The position numbers and the translations under genes were made by a program. Shown piece after piece: positions 1 to 10,600 of a DNA stretch of 64,000 nt. The stretch's first letter is position 1; each line of letters begins with the position of its first letter. Source of the stretch: Mesorhabditis belari (taxonomy: Eukaryota > Nematoda > Chromadorea > Rhabditida > Rhabditidae); the NCBI GenBank assembly GCA_958450365.1, contig CAUEEP010000724.1, forward strand, positions 2,327,501 to 2,391,500, written 5' to 3'. Under the pieces are notes generated by a model. It was given only the letters and a program-made list of their open reading frames with translations. It was not told where the DNA came from and searched no databases.

Positions 1-429
1 AATAGACTACTGTAGACTTTTATTTGGCAAGAAATGCTTTGTGCACAATTATGCTTACATTAAAATTAAATAACCTTTGAAAAAGTTTTTGTTTTGATGA
101 AAAATAACCTTCTCAAAGACAAGAAAATAAAGAAAAACAAGAAAATAAAGAAAAACAGTAGATCGCCAGGTCGCGAGTGCATTCCAATCCTCTTTTAAGA
201 CTTAAAACTGTATCTTCACAAAAGGAAAACAATTACATAAGTAATCTAGCTGAGATTTTCTGCTTTCGAATAGTAAATAATACTTGTGACTTTTGATGGA
301 AAGTTTTGAAAAAAGTTTGAAAAAAATAAGAGGGTTTGACTTGGAATTTTTTTAAAAGTATCTTTAGGATCGTACTCTTTAAGAAGCCGTCACACGCCGG
401 GTGATCCAAATTTGAAAATATTTCTCTAA

Positions 430-567
430 ATTTGGTTCCTTATCTCTCTCTCTAAATTTGGTTCCTTATCTCTCTAGACTTAGTTCCTTATCTCTCTAGA
501 CTTAGTTCCTTATCTCTCTAGACTTAGTTCCTTATCTCTCTAGACTTAGTTCCTTATCTCTCTAGAT
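430..567 (+). repeat. Minisatellite, about 21-22 bp
   Basis: Unit CTCTAGACTTAGTTCCTTAT with variant CTCTAAATTTGGTTCCTTAT, about six copies. Confidence 0.9.
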
Positions 568-743
568 GTGAAAAAACTTCTCTTAAAAAGTTGTCGCCAT
601 AATTTTGGATTACCATTTTGGCTTCTTAGATTTTGGATTCTTCTTAGATTCTTCTTAGAAATGCCTCCAGAAAATTTAAAACATTGATTGTTTTTAGTGT
701 AAGATTGATTTAATATAAGAAACTAAGTTTCAGCTCAATCATC

Positions 744-831
744 ATGCAGTTTGAAGACATCTCAGATTCGGAGCCCGGTTGCAGCTCGATGGAAGAGGAA
801 AAGTGGGCTTTATCTTTAGCAAAAGGATACA
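744..831 (+). other. Possible upstream coding exon of unknown gene
   Basis: An ATG preceded by an acceptor-like TTTCAG opens a frame (MQFEDISDSEPG, then a Glu-rich stretch) that reaches a GT at 832. It looks like a first exon. Its phase does not join the 1474 exon of PEDS1 in frame through the obvious acceptor at 1457, so it may be an alternative 5' exon, part of another gene, or chance. Not a recognised family. Confidence 0.25.
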
Positions 832-1017
832 GTAATCAATATTTTCAATAAATAAATCAAATTAAATCAAATTAAATTAAATTAAATTAAATTAAATCAA
901 ATTGAATTATATAAATACTTTATTCAGAAAGAAATAAAGTGCGAAAACGACATGAAAAATGTACTAGATAAAAGATGACAAAGTCACTTAAAATGCAACG
1001 AAATAGCCCTTTTAAAA

Positions 1018-1356
1018 TCAGACACGGTGGAGATCAAACGCAACCTGTCGGGAAGGGCATTCCAAATTCACACGATTTACGAAAAAAGCTCTAGAGGATT
1101 TAGAGAAGGCAGATTCGGGATGCAAGATAAAAGAGCCACGCCTAGTCGCCAAAAGCCTCGAGTTTAGTCGAAAAAGATTTTTAAAAAGAGGGTTTTGATG
1201 TTTTCCTTTTACAATTTTAAAGCACTCAACCAAATCTATGATAAGACGGCGTTGTTCTAAGGTTTCAAGTGAGAAAAGTTTCAATCTATGTTTATACCTG
1301 ACGGATGAGTAGTTAGCAAAATCAATTTTGAATAGTGCTATTCGAGTAAAAATCAA
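1018..1356 (-). pseudogene. Non-LTR retrotransposon (CR1/Jockey-like LINE) reverse transcriptase C-terminal fragment
   Basis: The 112-codon frame reads like the tail of a LINE reverse transcriptase: RLKLFSLETLEQRRLIIDL, VECFKIVKG, a NLFRLNSR block, then FFVNRVN near the end. This order (L-x-SLE-RR, DL-x-x-CFKI, F-R-N) is typical of the region after the RT domain. The reading frame ends at 1018. Downstream on the same strand comes an AT-rich 3' end with TTTATTC motifs and a short (ATTTA)-type simple tail near 850-910, as in CR1-like 3' ends. It is strongly 5'-truncated, with no RT catalytic motif or endonuclease in the window. It lies just upstream of the PEDS1 coding start. Confidence 0.6.
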
Positions 1357-1473
1357 ATTGAATCAAATAGAATCAAATTAAACTAAATTGAATAAAATAG
1401 AATCAAATTAAATCAAATTTTAGTATCTCGTTGCTAGTTTAGCAAATGAAATTCTAGTGTTTTGGTGGACTCG

Positions 1474-1564
1474 ATGCCGGAGGATGATCCAAACGGGAAC
1501 GTCAACGTTCAAATGGGAGCCGCTGTGCCAAGGTGAAGCTTTTAGTGGTTTTCAGTTTTTCTAG

Positions 1565-1641
<77 letters not shown>

Positions 1642-4600
1642 CAGCCAGTCTCGGGTGTCTCCGGCTCGATGAATTGACGCGTTGTCGCGTTGAAACACGT
1701 AGGGAACGCTTGGATTTAGAAGCAAAAACAGCAGCAAGTGATTGTTCAACACATCCTCTTTTGTACCTGGTTTAGTTCCGGGTCAAATGGCTCAAAACCG
1801 AGGCGTAAATCCAAAAGCATCCCTAGTAAGCTTTGGGTTTGGCTTTTGTGAAGGCTTTGGTTTTGGCTTTGGCTTTAGCGTTTGTGAAGGCTTTAACGAC
1901 TAAAGGCTTACATTGTCTGCTATGGAACAAATGGCATAACCTTTGAACTTGAAACGAGATTTGAGATTGAGGAGGTCAGGAGATCGAGCGGGCCAGTCCA
2001 AAGTTGCAATGTTGTTCTTGTTCTTGTTCTTGTTCTTGTTCTTGTTCTTGTTCTTGTTCTTGTTCTTGTTCTTGTTCTTGTTCTTGTTCTTGTTCTTGTT
2101 CTTGTTCTTGTTCCTGTTCTTGTTCTTGTTCTTGTTCTTGTTCTTGTTCTTGTTGCTGCTGTTGTTGTTGTTAAAGTTGTTAAAAAGTTATCGTCTACTT
2201 GTAAGGCTTATAAAAGCCTATATAAATATGAAAACTAATATCATACTAATATCATACAAATATCATTTAAACCAAAATTCAGATGGGGCCCACAGCACGC
2301 CGGAGCCCGGGAACTCGCTGGAATGTACAGCAGAGGTGAGAAAGATCAATTCATAAGCAGATTTCCATAGAAACTGTATAAATCTTACAATCTCAATAGA
2401 GATTTAATTGTCTGTCGTTGTCTGTTTGACTTTTCACTGAACGGACATTCTTCAAGCCTTTCCATAAACAATTCCATAATAAATCAACTCCGAAAATCCT
2501 TGAATTTTCAGAGAAACGTCTCCAAGAGCGATTTTCCATAGGCGCCTCGTCGATTCTCTTCACTTTCGTCATTTTTCGTTTGATCTCCACGTGGTCTTCT
2601 GACAATTGGAAAAGCGTTCCGATTGCCGCTTTTCTTGGGATACTCACCGCTGGTTTGTTTCGGGTTGAGCTGGTGATTTGAAACAGACTCGTTCTGGTAG
2701 ACAGACTAAATTTTATAGCTCTTCTTGTCTGTAAATTATTTTTTGTAGCCCTTGGTGTGCTCACTATGTCAAAAATGTTAAAACTACCGTAGCTATCTAT
2801 GTAGGTTCGGAAAACAGGCTTAAGCCTGAGCCTGAGCCCGGGTTTGGGGGGGGTTGCCTGGGCCTGGGAGCCTGGTTAGCCTGAGCTATGGGCTTAAGCC
2901 TGAGCCTGAGCTATGGGCCTAAGCCTGAGCTATGGGCTTAAGCCTGAGCTATGGGCCTAAGCCTGCTGGCTACGGGCTTAAGCCTGAGCTATGGGCTTAA
3001 GCCTGAGCTATGGGCTTAAGCCTGGGTTACGGGCTTAAGCCTGGATCTTAGTATGAAAGGCTTAAGCCCCAATCATAGTATAAAAGTTCTAGCACCGTTA
3101 CGGTAAACAATCCCAAGATTTCGTTCAGATTTCGCCTCTGGACTCGTGCATTGGGGCGCGGACACTTTCGGCAGCGCCGAGACATTCATCGGAAGGGTTT
3201 GTGATGGAAATAAGCAAATAATCTAAATACTTTAAAAAATGAACAATAAATCTTAGCAGTTCTAAATCTCTTTCAGAATTTCATTCGTCCTTTTCGAGAG
3301 CATCACGTCGACCCGACAGCCATCACTCGCCACGATTTCATTGAGGTGATTTGATTGATTGATTGATTGATTTCATTCAGAAATCATTAATAAGTAATTA
3401 ATTCAATAATTGAACTAACTATTGGTTAATTCAAAAATACTAATCAAAACTGAGTAAACCTCATGAAAGCTTTTGCTTTTTGAAAATCTTTAATTTCCAG
3501 TGTAATGGCGACAATTTTCTCCTCTGCATTCCAAATTTGGCCCACATTTTGTATCAGCATTTCACCTACACGAGAGAAGAGGTAAAATTTCAAAAAGGTT
3601 AAAGAAATTAGCATTAAAGGAATTAGCATTTAAAGATTACGGTATAAAATGTCTCTAATCTCGGGGGTGGCGCAACTAAAAATTTTTTTTACCGGCAACC
3701 ATCCTTTTTTTTTTGTAACTTTTGGTGAAAATTGCGCTGATTCCGTTAAGGAATTTTTCATAATCCTCTTTAAAGAAATTTTTAAATGTGATTTTATGGT
3801 TTTTTGGTCAAATTTTGTATGGGAAATTTTGTGGTACCCTGCAAGGCTTGGGCGGACAAAAACGAGGGGATAATTTTTATTCTAGAGGCCTCACGAACAT
3901 ATTTGATAAAACATAAAATTCACAAAGCTCAACCACAAAAAGTTATAACATCTTTAAAGAAATTTTGCAAAAAACACTAAAGGAAACAAAGTGGAGGAAA
4001 CCGTCGCTGGTCTAAGGCGCGGCGCTAGATCAATCCGGCGCAAACAGTATGGGGTTGTCTGGTCGAGTCCGCACACTTGATCTTGTTTTTGCATATTCCA
4101 ACTGTTTTGAGTGAATACGATCCATAGCTACATTGTTCTTTTGAACAAAACCGCAAGTAGAAAAATAAAAAGAAATTTAATTTTTTTAAACTCATTTCTA
4201 AAAATCACTTTTTGTAGAGTTGAGCAAATTTGATTATTTTTGTATCAAAATCGTGAGAGATATCTAGAATAAAAATTACCGTGGTTTTGCCGGGTCCCCC
4301 CACCACAAAATTTCCCTGTCTCACATAATGCCGCGTAAAACTCAATTTTAAAAAATTTCTGTCAAGGGGATTTGAAAAATTCCTTCAGATTCGGAATCAG
4401 CACAATTTTCCGCATCTATAAAAAAGTTCCAGATAGAAAACGCATTTTCGCGCCGATGTGCACCCCCCTAATCTCTAATTTAAAAGACACAACTCATTTC
4501 TAGATCCACGAATGGGCCTTCATCCATTGGTATTTATTGCTGTTGGGTGTTTATGTGGCAATGACGAATCAGGTGTGTTAAAATGCGATTTCAAGTCATC

Positions 4601-7600
4601 AAAAGAGCTCCAAAAGAGCTATTGCCTATTATTAGCCAAAAAAAAAACAAATGAAAATCGAAATCTAATATGTAAAATTATTAGAAAAACAAAAAAGTGA
4701 CTTGCTAGGGAAATGCTTCAACTTATCACCGATTATCGAAACTGGACGCAGCTAAAAAGCGCCCCAAAACGCCCCAAAAAACATATTTTCATCTTTTCCT
4801 AGTCAAGGCTAGTTTTTGAGAAAAACGCGTGCAAATTGCGGCTAATTTCCGCTAAAAACTGCCAAGAATGTTTTCCAAAAATTTCGCAAGTTTGGTTTTC
4901 GCAGTTTCGCTGTGAGAGGAATCGAACCCGCGAGCCGGGATGGCTTCGTAGCTTTGTAGACTAGCACATTATCCCCTAGGCTACCGGCGGTCTGCCTCCC
5001 TCCCCACTTGCCGCCCCTTATATGCCTTTAACCATCTGTTACGGCGTTCCCTTATGCCTTTAACCATCTGCTACGGCGTTCCCTTATATAAGGGGGCATC
5101 AAGCGGTGACGGAGGAAGACCGCCGGTAGCCTAGGGGATAGTGTGCTAGTCTACAAAGCTACGAAGCCATCCCCGCTCGCGGGTTCGATTCCTCTCACAG
5201 CGAAACTGCGATAACCAAACTTGCGAAGTTTTTGGAAAACAGTTTTTGAGGTTCTAGAAGTGTTTTAACACATGTATTCGGCTTATAATACTTATAGGCC
5301 AGGCAAAAATCGTCCAAACTGAATTCTGAAGGGGATTTTTGAACTTTGCACGTGTTTTTCTGAAAAAATAGGAAAATATATGTTTCTTAGAGTTCGACAG
5401 AAGCGTTTCGTAGCTAGGTCCAGTTTCGAAGATCGGTGGAAGGCTGCAACAGTTCCCCTAGTTAGATTTGACTTATCATTATCATTTTATCATTATCGAC
5501 GTATCATTTTTTCAAGGCTTAATCAATTTCCCCAAAGTGTGGGCATAGTGTAGTGAAGAATGTGATCCAACGGGCGCTCCATCCGTCCACCAATCACCCG
5601 AACTCCATTTCGGACGCGTTTGAATCACTGAGAGTAAAGCCGAGTCGATCTCGTTGCTGAAAAATGTAAATTGAGCTTACACGAGCAAATCTGACTCTAT
5701 AAAGACATTTTTGACTTAAGAAAAGAATCTCAACTATTAAATCTTGTTAGTAGAAGTGGTTGAAAGAGAATGTTGTCATTGTTGGAGAAGTTGAAGTCAT
5801 TGAATTCTTCATAATGCATACTTCATCATGCATACTTCATCATGCATACTTCATAATCCGTACTACTTCATAATCCGTACTTCATAATGCATACTTCATA
5901 ATCCGTACTTCATAATGCACAACTTCATCACTTTCAACCAATTAAATCCGATTTCCAATTGCTAGAGCCAACAAAATGAATCCTGTCATTGCCATTGAAC
6001 AGTAGTTAAATTAAATTTAGCTACTTAAATTTAGCTACTTAGATTTAGCTACTTAATTTTAGCTACTTAATTTTAGCTACTTAACTTTAACTACTTAACT
6101 TTAACTACTTAAACAGTAGCTAATTAACTTTAGCTACTTAAACAGTAGCTAAATTTAAAGAACAATGCGATCTGACTAGACTTTGTCCCTTGGTCCCCTT
6201 TGTCTGACTTTGTCCCTAGATTTCTGAGGACTCATCAGTCCAATCAGCCTCTATTTGGTAGCATTTGAAAGCCTGGAGTTTCCTCTTTAAAACTATACCA
6301 AGAGTTGGCCATTCACCCACCCAACAATCGAGCAAATAGCGGTTACTGTCGAGTGTTCACGCCTTTTCGCATCGTGACGCAAGAAATGAATGAGAACGCT
6401 CAGTGTTCCACCACCGGCTTTCAACAAAGCCAAAATCGGGGTAGAAGATTGAGCGGTTTCATCGATCAGTACTAAAGTCAGTGATTACTGCAGTAGATAG
6501 CTGATACTGCTAAAGGAATTGATGCTAATGGTGACTTGATCGATTTTTTTCTGTTCTTAGTGTTCTGCTAGGTGTTCTAATAGTTTTCTGCTGTTTCTGC
6601 TAGCTGTTTTTACTTTTGTGTACCTCTCAAAACTAGAAACGCATCTTTTCTGGCGGACAAAAGCATTCACTATTAGTATTAGAGTATCTCGCAGTATTAG
6701 ATCTCGAGTATTAGATCATGTAACAATGCAAAAATAACAGAATTCAGTGCAATGACAGAATTCAGTGCACCAGAAAAGCATGTTTCTACTCCAGAGAACA
6801 AAGTACACAAAGTAAAAATGGTTTTGGCTTTAGTGTTGGCCTTGAAAAGTGGTTTTGGCTTTAGTTTTGCCCTTGAAAAGTGCTCCAATAGTCGATAGCT
6901 TGGGCTCCATATGGTACACTATAGAAGTGCACACTTTGGAGCTTTGGAACTTGGCTTGGAAGTGCACACTTTACAGTAATCCACTAGGAATCTAGGGTAT
7001 TCAAAAGCTCATTTATAACTTTATAACATTTATAACGCCTTACATTTCTTGTGCGCTTGTTGAATCGATCCAACATCTTCATTTGGGATCAACTCGTAGA
7101 GAGATGTGTCAATCAGTGAACTTCCCGAATAACCCAACGCTTCAGCGGCTCTAAATCTTCAACTTCAACACTCTCGTCAACACACTTTCGTCAATTCTCA
7201 CCTTAATTCAATGAAAATGATCTTAAAAGCAAGATCGAGTCGAATCGCGAATTTGTGTTCATTGATGAGAATCTCCATTGAGCCACCACTTTCCTAAGAA
7301 GCTCGCTTGTCTTTTGATTGAATCGATTAGATAGTAGATAAAGTCTCACCAAAGTAGTGCAATAGAAGATGATGTGTTCAATGGATGTGGGCGAGTTGTT
7401 GGCGTTGAAGCGGAGAAAAGCGGTCGCCTCGACAGCCTGGAGCTATTCTTGCATTTACGTTTTTTACCGCAGCCAACACACAATCCAAGAGCGGCACTTT
7501 TCTTAAACAGGATCTATCTCCAGCAGATTCCTGTAGATTCTTCGACTTTTTTACAACAACCAGATCTAGATCGGTTCTTCTAGATCGTCTAGATCAAGTC

Positions 7601-10600
7601 AAGCCTAGCCTAGCCAACGATAGCTCAGATAGAGTTGCAGATCGTTTAAAAACTAATTATAAGCTGATTGTGAGCAGATTAGCTGACGTTGATGACTATA
7701 TTAGCTTGGCTGGACTTTTGACTTTGCTCCGTTTTGAGTGGAAGCTTGTGAGCTCAAAGGATACAATGGCTTAACAAACTGGAGCTCAGAGTTTTTGAAT
7801 TTCAATTCTTAAAGCTTAAAGGATTCTTCTTCAATGAATTTAGATTTTTAAAGCTTTCAAGCATTCCCATTTCTATATAACTGATTGTAAAGAATTATCG
7901 CAGTTAGTCTTTTTATGAGTTGGGGCTGAGAATGCAAAATAGAAATGGTCAGCACCAGGATTCGAACCCTGGACCTTGTTCCTGCTTCTGTCGCTTACCA
8001 GGGGAACGCTCTGCCGAAAGCTCTGCCGAAAGCTCTGCCGAAAGCTCTGCCGAAAGCTCTGCCGAAAGCTCTGCCAATGAGCTATAGACATCTTTTTCTT
8101 GCCGTCAGAATAGATTCTTATCCCTTCCTCTCACCTTTTTCCCAAACTTGAGCAATCCCGAGGCTCTCTTCGGCAGTCGACAAGTCATTCCCATCAAAAT
8201 CGAGGCAGTCATTTCAGAGGTTTTCCTAGAATTCTTGAAAGTGCTTATTTTTGAAGACGACTTTATTTGCATTAGTTTAACTCACGGATCGCCTTTAATG
8301 TCAAGCAATTGTTTAAGCAATTTCCAATCATGATCAGAGATCAATTCTGATAAGTGACAGCCAAGTGTCGAAACCTAAAACAGCTTAGCTTTCAAGTAAC
8401 CAGCTTAAATTTTCGTTCGATAGAAACGATCTTCGAAACCACTTTTTCTGGGGTAATTTTATCTCTAGATTCCGAAAAACACAAAGAAAGCTTGGAAAAA
8501 TGCGTTTTAAGTCAATTTTCAGGGCTCCAAAGTGATCCAGTGTGATGAAAGGGATACACATAGGGAAGAGGTCTAAAAATGGTCACTCAAAGCATTTTTT
8601 TGAAGCCAAAAACACTTCTTTTTGTATAATTTTAGCTGCTGAATACGTTTCTGATCAAATTAAAGTAAAAAAAATTTTTTTTTAATTTTCTAAATTTTGA
8701 CCATGTACTCCCCCACATGAGTCAAAAACTCTAAAAATATTTTTTCAATTTCTTTTCCTTCTACAAGTCAATTTAAGTTCGAAAATCAATTTTTAATGGT
8801 TAAAAATGGTTTTGGTTTTAGTTTTGCTTTAGTGTTGGCGTTGAAAAGTGGTTTTGGCTTTAGTTTTGCCCTTGAAAAGTGCTCCAATAGTCGATAGCTT
8901 GGGCTCCATATGGTACACTATAGAAGTGCGCACTTTGGAGCCTTGGAACTTGGCTTAAAATGCATTTTCTCAAATTTTCATTGTGTTTTTCGGAATCTAG
9001 GGATAAAATTACCCCAGAAAAAGTGATTTTGAGGAAAAGGAAAAAAATCGGGCTCTCTTGCCAACTAGGTTAGAGATAGAGATAAAAGATTTGTGAATAG
9101 CCAAGATGATATTGTGAATGAGATTTGTGAATAGCCAAGCCTGTGAATAGCCAAGATGTGCTGCCGCAGTCTCGGTCACATAAAGCACATCGCCCATTTG
9201 TTTCACCAAAATGCAAAAACCGTCTAGTGCCTGAATTAAGGATAGATAAAGTAACCTGAATAGTATCAAAGATACAGTAATCGTTACAGTATGCTTAGCA
9301 AAGCATTCAGTACAAAAATGAATCTGTTTGAATGCCGCCATTCATTGACTCTAAATGTTTTCCTTCTGGACTGTAGTACTGTAGTGTAATGTAGTGAACG
9401 ACTGTAGTACTGTAGTGTGATGTAGTGGCTTACAGTATCCTTAGTAATTAGCAGGCTTACAGTATCCTTAGTAATGATCAGGCTTACAGTATCCTTAGTT
9501 TTCGTCTCGACTGTAATACTGTAGTGAACGAATGGCTTACAGTATCCTTAGTAATTAGCAGGCTTATAGTATCCTTAGTTTTCTTCTGGACTGTAATACT
9601 GTAGTGAACGAGTGGCTTACAGTATCCTTAGTAATTATTAGGCTTACAGTATCCTTAGTAATTAACAGGCTTACAGTATCCTTCGTTTTCTTCTGGACTG
9701 TAATACTGTAGTGAACGAGTGGCTTACAGTATCCTTAGTAATTATTAGGCTTACAGTATCCTTAGTAATTAACAGGCTTACAGTATCCTTCGTTTTCTTC
9801 TGGACTGTAATACTGTAGTGAACGAGTGGCTTACAGTATCCTTAGTAATTAACGGGCTTACAGTACCTTCAGTTTTCGTCTAGACTGTAGTACTGTAGCG
9901 AACGAATGGCTTACAGTATCCTTCGTTTTCTTCTGGACTGTAATACTGTAGTGTAATGCAGTGAACAAGTGGCTTACAGTAGTTAGTAATTATCTGTAAC
10001 AGATCCTTAGCAATCATCAGTAACAGATCATAGATATTCAGTCTTAGAAAACAGCTACACAGCTAGAAAAAATACCTGCAAAATCAGGCTGCTGATATCG
10101 TTGATCTTCGGCATTTTGACATCTTTTTCATCGTCTTTCGCCTTTTCTGCACGCTTTTCGATGGCTTGCGAGAGAAAGCTATGAGTCTAAAACAAGCTAT
10201 TCAAAATATCTAGTTAGATAAGTTTTAAAAAAGCTAATAGCAAAAAGAACAAACAATAGCTAACCTCCAAATAAGCACAAGTCACGCGGAGAACCGATGC
10301 TCGATCGGTGTGCCGGGTGACGACTCGTTGAAGCGGGAGATAATCTCTCAACTCGTCAATCGCTGCCAAAAGTTTTTGCTAAAGATCAAACATTGTCGCC
10401 TCTTCGAGACAGGCGCTAATAAGTTTCTGAGTTTCTCTTAAAACATTAAAACCATTAAATCCAAGTTCTGATTGATAGAGTTAATAAAATGAAGATCTCC
10501 GATCGATTGCCCGATCCCCCGCTAACAAATTCACAACTGAATAACTTCTTTTTGTAGAATCTATAAAACAAAAGAGAAATCCGTATGTAAATTCTTTGTG

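Larger units (their letters stand above)
4708..5462. mobile_element. Foldback element, about 755 bp, with a tRNA-like sequence in each arm
   Basis: Arms are inverted copies: the left starts near GCTAGGGAAATGCTTCAACT and the right ends near CAACAGTTCCCCTAG. Best-conserved part: about 4860-4995 against 5105-5240, including GTAGCCTAGGGGATAGTGTG and GGGTTCGATTCCTCTCACAG. It lies in the large PEDS1 intron, about 130 bp below the 3' end of the nested bHLH-PAS gene. Confidence 0.78.
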